A stretch of DNA of 64,000 nucleotides from Amycolatopsis endophytica (GTDB lineage: Bacteria; Actinomycetota; Actinomycetes; Mycobacteriales; Pseudonocardiaceae). The notes below the pieces were generated by a model. The model searched no databases and was not told the DNA's origin. It was given only the letters and a program-made list of their open reading frames with translations. The translations under genes and the position numbers were made by a program. The stretch spans positions 4,216,001 through 4,280,000 of the forward strand of contig NZ_JACCFK010000001.1 of NCBI RefSeq assembly GCF_013410405.1, written 5' to 3'. This document shows, piece by piece, positions 25,271-33,167 of the stretch (positions within the stretch are counted from its first letter, which is position 1; every line of letters starts with the position of its first letter).

Positions 25271-25520
25271 CCCGCTACGCGGGTTTTTGCGCTGCGCGCG
25301 CTGCAAGCACCGGCTTCGCTTCGCTACGCCCCGATTGTGGCCGCCCCGATTTTTGATTGTTTCTCCGGCCGAGCAGGCGGGGTCAAGGCGGGAAAGAGTA
25401 CCTTGACCCCGCCTGATCGTCCGCAGAACTGGGCTGTGTGTCGGGTGCGGGGGAGGGCTGGGCGGCTGGTGGCTGGTTCACGTCCGCCGGGCGCCGGTTG
25501 TGTGGGTGTGGTGGCGTCCC
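25265..25520 (+). repeat. Dispersed repeat R2, left copy (forward)
   Basis: It begins at TTCGGTAGCCCGCTACGCGG and includes GGCTTCGCTTCGCTACGCCC, TCTCCGGCCGAGCAGG, a perfect 14-bp-arm hairpin AGGCGGGGTCAAGG / CCTTGACCCCGCCT (25375-25388 and 25401-25414) and CGCCTGATCGTCCGCAGAAC. The same blocks, in the same order and spacing, recur at 40276-40525, and an inverted copy lies at 25640-25940. Identity is high by eye. The repeat supplies the stop codon of the upstream gene and contains a terminator at its left edge. Confidence 0.85.
25271..25288 (+). terminator. Intrinsic terminator after the SDR gene
   Basis: CCCGC-TAC-GCGGG followed by TTTTT directly after the TAG stop. The stem is short (5 bp) but all GC. 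It forms the left edge of repeat R2. Confidence 0.6.
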
Positions 25521-25527
25521 GGAGGAG

Positions 25528-25639
25528 CAAACACGCTGCCCGGAACGGCAAACACGCCAACGGGAGCGGCAAACACGGCGCGCCGGCGCCGTGTTTGCCG
25601 CTCCGGGCGCCGTGTTGGCCGTTCGGGGCGCCGTGTTGG
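25528..25639. repeat. 21-bp inverted-tandem array B (3 + 3 units)
   Basis: CAAACAC at 25528, 25549 and 25570, then GTGTT(T/G)G at 25591, 25612 and 25633. Every step, including the one across the centre, is exactly 21 bp. It lies at the centre of the composite inverted element (R2 left and R2 right) between two convergent genes. Confidence 0.88.
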
Positions 25640-25940
25640 CCGTTCCGGGACGTGCACGTCACGCTCGCGAACCGGCGCCCGGCAACGGAACGCAACCCTC
25701 CTCCCGAACCAGACCTGTCCCGCAACCCGATCCCCAGCCTGCTTTGGCGGCCGATCAGGCGGGTCAAGGCACGCTTTCCCGCCTTGACGCGTCTGCTCGG
25801 CCGCCAAAGACGCTGAAAGATCGGGTACGGGAGGGCCACACCGCCGGGCGCGCAGCGCCCAGGCGCCGGGGCGCAGCGAAGCGAAGCCGGCGCCTGCAGC
25901 CGCGCGCAGCGCACAAGCCCGCGCAGCGCACAGCCCGCGC
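25640..25940 (-). repeat. Dispersed repeat R2, right copy (inverted)
   Basis: Read on the minus strand it repeats the blocks of the left copy: GCGAAGCGAAGCC is the complement of GGCTTCGCTTCGC, and TCAAGGCGGGAAAG and CTGGGGATCGGG also match. It contains a stem CTTTGGCGGCCGA / TCGGCCGCCAAAG (25742-25754 and 25797-25809) enclosing a second stem, GTCAAGGC / GCCTTGAC. It ends a few bases before the stop codon of the convergent monooxygenase gene. The whole stretch from 25265 to 25940 therefore has no gene and is a large imperfect palindrome. Confidence 0.8.
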
Positions 25941-25947
25941 AACCAGC

Positions 25948-27771
25948 TCAAGAAAGGTGGTGCACCTCCTGCAGCCCGTACACCTCGGTCGGCACCCCCT
26001 CGTACCGCGCCTTCAACTGCAGTGCCAGGTACAGCGAGTAGTGCCGCGACTGGTGCAGGTTCCCGCCGTGGAACCACAAACCGGGCTGCTGCGTGGGTTT
26101 CCACATGTTGCGCTGCTCGCCCTCCCACGGCCCGGGGTCCTTGGTCGTCGCCGAACCGAGTCCCCAGCACTTGCCCACGCGGTCGGCCATCTCCTGGCCC
26201 GCGAGGTCGGCGACCCAGCCGTTCATCGAGCCGTATCCCGTCGCGTACACCACGAGGTCGGCTTCCAGTTTGGTGCCGTCGGCGAGGACAACGCCGTCGG
26301 CGACCAGGTGGTCGACCTGCCCCTGCACCAGCTTGATTTTCCCGTCCGCCACCAGTTCCGCGGCCCCGACATCGATGTAGTATCCCGAACCGCGTCGCAG
26401 GTACTTCATGAACAGGCCGGATTCGTCGTCACCCCAGTCGTGCCGGAAACCGGCCTTTTCCAGGCGCTCGTAGAAGTCCGCGTCGTGTTCCTTGATTTTG
26501 GCGTACACCGGGATCTGGAACTGGTGCATGATCCGGTAGGGCAGCGACGCGAACACCATGTCGGCCTTGTCGGTGGTCATCCCGGCCGCCACCGCGCGCT
26601 CGGAGTACAGGTCGCCGAGCCCGAACTCCATCAGTGAATCGGACTTCACGATGTGCGTCGACGACCGCTGCACCATCGTCACGTCCGCGTCGTGCTCCCA
26701 CAGCGCCGCGCAGATGTCGTGCGCGGAGTTGTTCGAGCCGACCACCACGACCTTCTTGCCGGTGTAGGCGTCCGGGCCGGGATGCTGCGAAGAGTGGTGC
26801 TGCTCGCCCTCGAAATCATCCATCCCGGGGAACGACGGGATGTTCGGTTTCCCCGACATGCCGGTGGCGAACACGAGCTGTTTCGGTGTCAGCACCACGG
26901 TTTCCCCGTCCCGGTCAACGGTGACCGTCCACTGCGCGGTGTTCTCGTCGTAGGACGCGGACTTGACCTCCGACCGCGTCCAGTACGGCACGTCCATCAC
27001 CCGCGTGTACATCTCCAGCCAGTCCGCGATCTTGTCCTTCGGCGCGAACACCGGCCAGTTCTCCGGGAACGGCAGGTAGGGCAGGTGGTCGTACCAGACC
27101 GGGTCGTGCAGGCAGAGGCTCTTGTACCGCTTGCGCCACGAGTCGCCGGGCCGGTCGTGGCGTTCCAGCACCAGCGCGGGCACCCCGAGTTGCCGCAGCC
27201 GCGCGCCGAGGGCGATACCACCCTGGCCGCCGCCGATGACCACGACGTAGGGTTGCCGGTCGCGGCCCAGCTCCTTCGTTTCGAGCTCGCGTTCCTCGGC
27301 CCACGACCGGCGCCCCTCGATCGCGCCGTGGTGCACGCCCTTGGGGCGGCGTTCGCGTTGCGGTTCCTCGAACCCCTTCAGCTCGCGCAGGCTGGTCAGC
27401 AGCGTCCAGGCGCCCTCGTCGGTGAGCCGGAGATGACCCTTGCCGCGGCCGGTCGCGGTCTCGAACTCCAGCCACGCCTCGGTCACGCCGTCGGCTTCGG
27501 TGGGGGTCTCGGTGGTGCGGAAGCCCGACGGGTCGGTGCCGTCCAGGCAGGCGGAGAGCAGGTCGGCGACGCCTTCGCGGCCTTCGACGGTCTTGAGGTT
27601 CCAGGTGAACGCCACCAGATCGCGCCAGAAACTGTCGACCGCGAACAGGCCGGCCGCCGCCGCGACGTCACGGGCCGCCAGCGCGCTTTCGAACTGCCGC
27701 AGCCAGTCGTCCACGCGGGCCTGCGGGGAACGCGACGGCGCTTCCCTGTCGATGGTCTGTGTCATCGCCAC
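25948..27771 (-). CDS. Flavin-containing monooxygenase with N-terminal SnoaL-like domain
   Basis: A 607-residue two-domain protein. Residues 20-140 look like an NTF2/SnoaL-like cup (FESALAARDVAAAAGLF, FWRDLVAFTWNLKTVEG). From about residue 175 an FMO fold follows, with FAD motif VVIGGGQGGIALGARL, the loop GDSWRKRYKSLCLHDP, and a second nucleotide motif VVVGSNNSAHDICAAL near 340 for NADPH, then ATGYGSMNGW. Enzymes of this layout oxygenate heteroatoms or ketones (YUCCA-like). The substrate is unknown. It is divergent from a GAF regulator (145 bp between starts), the likely controller. ATG 27771 or ATG 27765 may be the start. Confidence 0.88.
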   Translation of the reverse strand: MAMTQTIDREAPSRSPQARVDDWLRQFESALAARDVAAAAGLFAVDSFWRDLVAFTWNLKTVEGREGVADLLSACLDGTDPSGFRTTETPTEADGVTEAWLEFETATGRGKGHLRLTDEGAWTLLTSLRELKGFEEPQRERRPKGVHHGAIEGRRSWAEERELETKELGRDRQPYVVVIGGGQGGIALGARLRQLGVPALVLERHDRPGDSWRKRYKSLCLHDPVWYDHLPYLPFPENWPVFAPKDKIADWLEMYTRVMDVPYWTRSEVKSASYDENTAQWTVTVDRDGETVVLTPKQLVFATGMSGKPNIPSFPGMDDFEGEQHHSSQHPGPDAYTGKKVVVVGSNNSAHDICAALWEHDADVTMVQRSSTHIVKSDSLMEFGLGDLYSERAVAAGMTTDKADMVFASLPYRIMHQFQIPVYAKIKEHDADFYERLEKAGFRHDWGDDESGLFMKYLRRGSGYYIDVGAAELVADGKIKLVQGQVDHLVADGVVLADGTKLEADLVVYATGYGSMNGWVADLAGQEMADRVGKCWGLGSATTKDPGPWEGEQRNMWKPTQQPGLWFHGGNLHQSRHYSLYLALQLKARYEGVPTEVYGLQEVHHLS

Positions 27772-27834
27772 TCCTCGTCCTCGCCGTTGAAGATGTAACT
27801 CCGATCACAGCCGGTCCGTCACCGGCCGGCAACG

Positions 27835-27850
27835 GTTGCAGCGAGTTGCA
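27835..27850. promoter_or_regulatory. Direct repeats in the divergent monooxygenase/regulator promoter
   Basis: Two GTTGCA copies at 27835-27840 and 27845-27850, 10 bp apart (one helical turn), stand midway between the divergent starts, next to a CCGGT/ACCGG inverted repeat (27811-27825). They are candidate sites for the adjacent GAF regulator. Confidence 0.4.
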
Positions 27851-27916
27851 CGTCTTGGCCCCGGTCGGGGACGGCACCTATGCTCGATCGGCGACGCACT
27901 GGTGCGGAGGTGGACC

Positions 27917-29089
27917 GTGAGCATGCCCGGCGCAGTCCCGCCCGGCTGCAGCCTGCCCGCCTACGCCCGCGATCTGGTGCGCATGCACGACGCCGTCATC
28001 GGCGGCGGCAGGCCCGCGCTGCGGCCGCGGGAGGTCGTGTCCCGGTCCTGGTCGCGGGTGCTCGGGCTGGGGTTGAAAGCCGACGGGCTGAACGCGCGTG
28101 ACTGGCTCGGCGAGGACGAGCTGGCCCGGCGGCGGGAGACGTCGCCGCTACGGACCGCGGTCGCCGACCTGCGGCAGGTGCTCGGCGGGATGTCCCACGT
28201 GCTGCTGGTCGTCACCGACGCGGACGGCGCGATCCTGTGGCGCGAGGGCCCTCCCGCGGTCCGGCGGCGCGCGGACGACCTGGGGTTCTTCGAGGGCGCG
28301 GAGTGGACCGAGGAGCGGGTCGGCACCAACGCGATCGGGACCGCGATCGCCGAGGCCGCGCCGGTCGAGCTGCTGGCAGGGGAGCATTTCGAGCAGGGCC
28401 AGCACCCCTGGTACTGCACGGCGTCGCCGGTGCACGATCCGCGGACGGGCGAGCTGCTCGGCGTGATCGACGTGAGCGGCCCCGCGCTGACCCTGCACCC
28501 GGCCATCGGGGCGCTTGTCGAGACCGGCCGCAGGCTCGCGGAGTCGCAGCTGTGGCGCTGGCACCAGCAGCGTCTGGACCGGCTGCGCCAGGCGGGTGAA
28601 CCGCTGCTGACGGCGGGCCCCGCCGTCGTGGTCGACGACAACGGCTGGGTGGCCTCCAGCGCGGGCGTGTCGGTCGGCGACCGGATCACGGCCCCGGCCG
28701 ACGGTGAGCCCATCGCGGTGCCGGGGCTGGGTGCGTGCCTGCCCGAGCGGCTGGCGGAGGGCTGGCTGATCCGCCCCGCGAGCACCGACCGCCGGGTGGC
28801 GCTGGACCTCGACCTCACCCGCACACCTCTGCTGACGCTCCAGGGCGGCACCGCCGCGTGGCGCCGCCCGGTGACCCGCCGCCACGCGGACATCCTGACG
28901 CTGCTGCACTGCGCCGGCCCCGCGGGTCTCTCGGCCGAAGCGCTGAGCCGCGCGCTGTACGGGGATGCCGAGCACGTCGTCACGGTGCGCGCGGAGGTGT
29001 CACGCCTGCGCCGCCTGCTGGGCGCCCTGGTCGACACGAGGCCGTACCGCCTGGCGGACGGGGTGCGGATGACGGTGCGCGAGACCTGA
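27917..29089 (+). CDS. GAF-domain transcriptional regulator
   Basis: About 390 residues. The N-terminal region RPREVVSRSWSRVLGLG and the GAF block (GFFEGAEWTEERVGTNAIGTAI, GQHPWYCTASPVHDP, LLGVIDVSG) are those of AcoR-like sensors, but there is no AAA+ sigma-54 domain. Instead the C terminus (RRHADILTLL ... VVTVRAEVSRLRRLLG) is a winged-helix DNA-binding domain. This actinobacterial class controls oxidoreductase genes. GTG 27917 has GGAGG six bases upstream. It is divergent from the flavin monooxygenase gene. Confidence 0.82.
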   Translation: MSMPGAVPPGCSLPAYARDLVRMHDAVIGGGRPALRPREVVSRSWSRVLGLGLKADGLNARDWLGEDELARRRETSPLRTAVADLRQVLGGMSHVLLVVTDADGAILWREGPPAVRRRADDLGFFEGAEWTEERVGTNAIGTAIAEAAPVELLAGEHFEQGQHPWYCTASPVHDPRTGELLGVIDVSGPALTLHPAIGALVETGRRLAESQLWRWHQQRLDRLRQAGEPLLTAGPAVVVDDNGWVASSAGVSVGDRITAPADGEPIAVPGLGACLPERLAEGWLIRPASTDRRVALDLDLTRTPLLTLQGGTAAWRRPVTRRHADILTLLHCAGPAGLSAEALSRALYGDAEHVVTVRAEVSRLRRLLGALVDTRPYRLADGVRMTVRET

Positions 29090-29158
29090 CCCGGTCGTGA
29101 CCGGCGCGCGCCGGAAAAGGACGGGCTTTCCCGCGCGCGGGCGCGCTACCGTGCGGCG

Positions 29159-29896
29159 GTGGATGATCCGGACGGCTACTTCGGCGAGACCATCGCGGCG
29201 GGCTATGACGAGTCGTCGGCGGGGATGTTCGAGCCCGGGGTGGTGGAGCCCGCGGTCGGGTTCCTGGCCGGGCTCGCGCACGGCGGCCGCGCCCTCGAAC
29301 TGGGCATCGGCACGGGGCGGATCGCGCTGCCGCTGGCCGCCCGCGGCGTCGAGGTGCACGGCATCGATCTGTCCCGCGCCATGATCGCCCGGCTGCGGGC
29401 CAAACCTGGCGGCGACGCGATTCCCGTGACCATCGGCGACTTCGCCACCACCACCGTGCCCGCGACCTTCTCCGTCGCCTACCTCGTCTACAACACGATC
29501 GCCAATGTGACCACGCAGGCCGGGCAGGTGGCGTGCTTCCGCACCGTCGCGGCCCACCTCGAACCCGGCGGCTGTTTCGTGATCGAGGTGGGCGTGCCCG
29601 ACCTGCGGCGGCTCCCGCCAGGGCAGAACGTCCTGCCGTTCCGGGTGAGCCCGACGGGGTGGGCCTACGACGTGTACGACGTCGCCACGCAGGCGATGAG
29701 TTCGAACTACGTCGACGTCGCGGACGGCCGCGGGACGTTCTGGTCGGTCCCGTTCCGCTACGTGTGGCCCGCCGAACTCGACCTGATGGCGCAGCTGGCC
29801 GGTCTCCGTCTGCGGGAGCGGTGGGACGGCTGGACGCGCGAACCCTTCACCGGCGAGAGCCGGCAGCACGTTTCGGTGTGGGAGAAGCCGTTCTGA
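29159..29896 (+). CDS. Class I SAM-dependent methyltransferase
   Basis: A 245-residue methyltransferase with the glycine-rich motif ALELGIGTGRIALPLAARG, the acidic loop VHGIDLSRAMIARL, and TIGDFATTTV, followed by YLVYNTIANV. The fold is clear, the substrate unknown. GTG 29159 is the start that keeps the N-terminal DDPDGYFGETIAAGYDE typical of the family. It is convergent with the small gene at 29898, with 1 bp between them. Confidence 0.85.
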   Translation: MDDPDGYFGETIAAGYDESSAGMFEPGVVEPAVGFLAGLAHGGRALELGIGTGRIALPLAARGVEVHGIDLSRAMIARLRAKPGGDAIPVTIGDFATTTVPATFSVAYLVYNTIANVTTQAGQVACFRTVAAHLEPGGCFVIEVGVPDLRRLPPGQNVLPFRVSPTGWAYDVYDVATQAMSSNYVDVADGRGTFWSVPFRYVWPAELDLMAQLAGLRLRERWDGWTREPFTGESRQHVSVWEKPF

Positions 29897-29897
29897 G

Positions 29898-30122
29898 TCA
29901 CTCGCCGCGCATCGAGCGGCGGATTTCCTCCAATTTGTCCTTCGCGGCGCGGTCGCGGTCGGCCATCTTCTCCTCGAAGTCGCTCGCCTCCGGGGTTTCG
30001 CCTGCCAGTTCGGTGGAGCCGAGGGACGTCGCGTAGCGGTTTTCGATCCGGTCGCGCACGAAGTCGAAGCTGGGCACGCCGGACTCGGTGTAGTCGCCTT
30101 CCGGCGGGGTCGTCTCGGACAT
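29898..30122 (-). CDS. Small conserved acidic/basic protein of unknown function
   Basis: A 74-residue hydrophilic protein. The first half is acidic (TTPPEGDYTESGVPSFDFVRDRIENRYATSLG) and the second is a charged helix (FEEKMADRDRAAKDKLEEIRRSMRGE) likely to form a coiled coil. The style is like small actinobacterial PspA/ParB-associated helper proteins, but I do not recognise a named family. ATG 30122 has GAGGGG five bases upstream, which supports translation from there rather than from the long upstream frame. Confidence 0.65.
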   Translation of the reverse strand: MSETTPPEGDYTESGVPSFDFVRDRIENRYATSLGSTELAGETPEASDFEEKMADRDRAAKDKLEEIRRSMRGE

Positions 30123-30303
30123 CAGGTCCCCTCTCGTCGGTTCGCCACCATTGTGCGCCCGGAAACTGTCGGGATCGCGGAGGCGGTCCACCACGGCGGT
30201 TGACCCCCGGTGGATCCCGTCGCCACGCCTTGAACGAGGGTCTAGCGCGACTCGCGAATTGAGATAAGCTCTTCGGCTAGTGAAACCTACCGAAGCAGGG
30301 GTC

Positions 30304-31170
30304 ATGATCAGTTCCGAGCGGAGCCCAGTCCTGAACGAGGCCGAGGCGGTCACCAGCGCGGTCAGCGAGCTCGGCGAATCACCGCTGTGGGATCCGGCGG
30401 GAGTCCTGTACTGGGTCGACATCCCTGGGCAGCGGCTGCACAGCGTGACCCCGTCGGGATCCGGGGTTTCGGTCGAACTCGACGCGCGGGTGAGCGCGGT
30501 CGAGCTCGGGACCGGCGACGAGCTGCTGGCGGTCACCGAACGCGGACTTGCCCGGCTCGACCCGCGGTCGGGCCGCACCACGCCGATCATCGAGCTGCCA
30601 CTGGAACCGGGCGCGCGCATGAACGACGCCGCGATCGATCCGCGTGGCCGGTGCTGGGCGGGCTCGGCCACCCACGACGACAGCCGCATCGGCGCCCTGT
30701 TCTGCGTCGCCGGGCGCAGCGTCGCGGTGCCGGTGCGTGGGCTGGGCATGTCCAACGGGCTGGACTGGTCCCCGGACGGCCTCGTCCTCTACCACGTCGA
30801 CACCGCGGCAGGGGAGGTCTCGCAGTGGCGCTACCGGCCCGCGACCGGCGAGGTGTCGGGGCGCCGGGTCCTGCGTCATGTCCCGGCGAACGTGGGCCTG
30901 CCGGACGGGCTGACCGTCGACGCCGAGGGCTGCCTGTGGGTGGCGATCTGGGGAACGGGTCAGGTCTGGCGCCTCGACCCTGGCTCCGGGGAGCGGATTT
31001 CGACGGTCGACGTGCCCGCGGCGTGCCCGACGAGCTGTGCTTTCGGGGGCGAGCACCTGGACCGGCTGTACGTGACGAGCGCCCAGTGGGATGGCGACGG
31101 TGGACTGCTCTACCGCGCCGACGTGGGTGTCCGTGGCCTGCCTCCGCGCCGGTTCGTCGAGGGGTTCTGA
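30304..31170 (+). CDS. SMP-30/gluconolactonase family lactonase
   Basis: A 288-residue six-bladed beta-propeller of the SMP-30/gluconolactonase/LRE family. The metal ligands are visible as Glu in LGESPLWD, Asn in RMNDAAIDPRGR, Asn in MSNGLDWSPDG and Asp in LPDGLTVDAEG. Such enzymes open sugar lactones, with a divalent cation at the centre. ATG 30304 has AGGGG upstream; GTG 30280 adds eight residues. It is transcribed alone, with a 181-bp upstream region. A sugar-acid catabolic partner is not adjacent. Confidence 0.88.
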   Translation: MISSERSPVLNEAEAVTSAVSELGESPLWDPAGVLYWVDIPGQRLHSVTPSGSGVSVELDARVSAVELGTGDELLAVTERGLARLDPRSGRTTPIIELPLEPGARMNDAAIDPRGRCWAGSATHDDSRIGALFCVAGRSVAVPVRGLGMSNGLDWSPDGLVLYHVDTAAGEVSQWRYRPATGEVSGRRVLRHVPANVGLPDGLTVDAEGCLWVAIWGTGQVWRLDPGSGERISTVDVPAACPTSCAFGGEHLDRLYVTSAQWDGDGGLLYRADVGVRGLPPRRFVEGF

Positions 31171-31383
31171 GCCCGGGGCCCGGACGGCGGCGACGACACT
31201 CGGGGAGGTGTCGCGGCCAGGGACGGGAGCAGGGCGGTGGCGGCGGTCGAGACGGGGTCGCCGCCACCGTCGTGGCAGAACAGGGATCGAGCACCCGCAC
31301 GGTTTCTCCACAATGGACCGGGCGCCCTCGCCGCAGGTCTGCCGTCGGTGATCGACGACGCGCGGGCGCGTAGTGTCGGGGTC

Positions 31384-31479
31384 ATGGTCGACGAGGCGGT
31401 CGCCGCGGGCGCGAACAGCACCGAGCTCGCACCCGGCATCACCGGGTGCCACGAGGCCGCCGACCCGAAGTACGCGTGA
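31384..31479 (+). other. Short open frame and gene-poor stretch before the TauE permease
   Basis: The 305 bp from 31171 to 31475 contain no recognisable gene. The only notable item is a 31-codon frame (ATG 31384 to TGA 31477-31479) ending ITGCHEAADPKYA and overlapping the GTG of the permease by four bases (GTGA). It could be a coupling or leader frame or a remnant; there is no homology evidence. Confidence 0.3.
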
Positions 31480-32201
31480 GCACCGGCGCGACGATCCTGG
31501 TGGTGTGCGCCGTCCTGGCCGGAGCGCTCACGCAGCGGGCGACCGGTCTGGGGTTCGCGCTGGTGGCGGCCCCCTTCCTGGTCGTGATCGCGGGACCGGA
31601 GACCGGGGTGTCGCTCGGCAACACGCTCTCGGCGATGCTGTGCGCGGTCGTCCTGGCCCGCACCTGGCGGCACACCTGGTGGCGGCAGGCCGCCGCATTG
31701 GCGGTTCCCGCCGCGATCGCCGTTCCGCTGGGCGCGCTCGTCGTGCATTCCCTGCCCGCCGGACCGCTGCTCGTCCTGGTGGGGGCGATGGGCATGGCCG
31801 CGGTCGCGATGGTGGTGGTGAGCGGGCGGCGGTCCCCGCTGCGGGGTCGCGCCGGGCTGGTCACCGCCGGTTCGCTGTCCGGGTTCATGAACGTGACCGC
31901 CGGTGTGGGCGGCCCGATGGTGACCGCCTACGCGCTGTCCCAGGGCTGGTCGCGTGAGGTCTTCGTGCCGACCGTGCAGGTCTACCTGCTGTTCCTGAAC
32001 GTGGTGTCGGTGGCGACGAAGGGACTGCCCGTGCTGGCGCCGGGCGAGTGGGCTCTGTGTTCCGGCGCGCTGCTCGTCGGCGTGGTCGCCGGGGAGCTGG
32101 TCAACCGCCGCCTGACCCCCGAAGCCGGGCGGCGGTTCATCATCGCGGTCGCGCTCGCCGGTGGCGCGGCGGCCGTCATCCGCGGCGCCGTCGAATGGTG
32201 A
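31476..32201 (+). CDS. TauE/SafE family anion permease
   Basis: A 241-residue polytopic membrane protein with the TauE/SafE (DUF81) layout: seven or eight hydrophobic helices and a repeat-like FALVAAPFLVVIAGPETGVSLGN / GFMNVTAGVGGPMVTAYAL pair. Members export sulfite or organosulfonates. GTG 31476 overlaps a short upstream frame. It is convergent with the SRPBCC gene, 25 bp away. Confidence 0.85.
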   Translation: MSTGATILVVCAVLAGALTQRATGLGFALVAAPFLVVIAGPETGVSLGNTLSAMLCAVVLARTWRHTWWRQAAALAVPAAIAVPLGALVVHSLPAGPLLVLVGAMGMAAVAMVVVSGRRSPLRGRAGLVTAGSLSGFMNVTAGVGGPMVTAYALSQGWSREVFVPTVQVYLLFLNVVSVATKGLPVLAPGEWALCSGALLVGVVAGELVNRRLTPEAGRRFIIAVALAGGAAAVIRGAVEW

Positions 32202-32226
32202 GCCGAACGGCCCGTCCCCGCGCCGC

Positions 32227-32640
32227 TCAGCCCGCGGACACCAGGTTCGCCAGCTTGGACAGCGACTCGTCCAACCGGTGTTCGACGTCCTCCGCGGCGG
32301 CGCCGCCGTGGTTGGCTGGCTGGTCGCCGTGAAAGGACAGGTGCAGCGTGGCGTAGCTGGCGCCGCCATCGGCGGAGGACACCTGCAACCATCCGCTGTA
32401 GTCGGCGCTGCCGCGGCGGCCCCACTCGAGCCGCAGCTGTTCACGGCGCGCGCCCAGCACGCCGGGTGCCTCGTACTCGCCCGCGGGATCGTGCACGTCG
32501 ACGTCCATGCCCTCCGGCTCGTCCGGGTGCACGGTGATCACGCCGGGCAGCCACTCGCCGAGCCTGCCGGTGTCGGCCGCCACGGCGAACACCCGCTCGG
32601 CCGGTGCGGGCATTTCACGTTCGCGTTCGAACTCGGTCAT
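32227..32640 (-). CDS. SRPBCC-family protein (polyketide cyclase/AHSA1-like)
   Basis: A 137-residue START-like protein: FEREREMPAPAERVFAVAADTGRLGEWLPG at the N terminus, a central beta region, and LHLSFHGDQP followed by a C-terminal helix (VEHRLDESLSKLANLV). These bind hydrophobic ligands or act as cyclases/co-chaperones; no specific role is visible. ATG 32640 was used. It is followed on the same strand, upstream, by the YchJ-like gene 33 bp away. Confidence 0.8.
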   Translation of the reverse strand: MTEFEREREMPAPAERVFAVAADTGRLGEWLPGVITVHPDEPEGMDVDVHDPAGEYEAPGVLGARREQLRLEWGRRGSADYSGWLQVSSADGGASYATLHLSFHGDQPANHGGAAAEDVEHRLDESLSKLANLVSAG

Positions 32641-32673
32641 GCCCCGCGGGCTACCCGTCGCGGACCGATCTAC

Positions 32674-33042
32674 TCACCGCGCCCCGGTGTACACCCACTG
32701 TCCGTCCAGGCGGGTGAACTCGCTGTCCTCGTGCAGCGAGCCCGGGCCGTCGGGAGTCCGGTAGTGCGCCCGGAACTCCACGGTGCCGGTCGTGTGGAAC
32801 GGGCTCCCGCCGGTCGTGGCGAGCACGTCCAGTCGCGTCCAGCGCTGCCGCGGATCGAGCCGAACCACGGGCGGGCGCGTGTCCGGGTGCCAGCTGCGCA
32901 GCAGGTAGTCCTCGTCGCCCACGGCGAACGCGCTGAACCTCGACCGCATCAACCGTTCGGCCGTCGGTGCCGGGGACTCACCCCGGTGCAGCGGCGCGCA
33001 GCAGTTCTCGTACGTCTCACCCGATCCGCAGGGACACCTCAT
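32674..33042 (-). CDS. YchJ-family SEC-C metal-binding protein
   Basis: A 122-residue protein starting MRCPCGSGETYENCC, a zinc-binding SEC-C motif (CxCxSG...CC), followed by the YchJ NTF2-like domain: PAPTAERLMRSRFSAFAVGDEDYLLRSWHPDTRP and VEFRAHYRTPDG. ATG 33042 is chosen so that the zinc motif is at the N terminus, as in the family; the longer frame to 33132 has no homology. Function is unknown in most bacteria. Confidence 0.88.
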   Translation of the reverse strand: MRCPCGSGETYENCCAPLHRGESPAPTAERLMRSRFSAFAVGDEDYLLRSWHPDTRPPVVRLDPRQRWTRLDVLATTGGSPFHTTGTVEFRAHYRTPDGPGSLHEDSEFTRLDGQWVYTGAR

Positions 33043-33167
33043 GTCCCCGATTCTCCCCGTCCCGTTCCACGGCGGCGACGCTAGGCCGGACGGAGGCATT
33101 TCCTTGTGCCGACCTGGAAGTTGTGGACTCATAGGATCGCGTGGAACCCCGTCCGTTGAGGAGTGCC

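Noticed and set aside
25265..25940. Insertion sequence
   Set aside because: No transposase, no target-site duplication visible, and no terminal short inverted repeats of IS type; the structure is a palindrome with an internal array.
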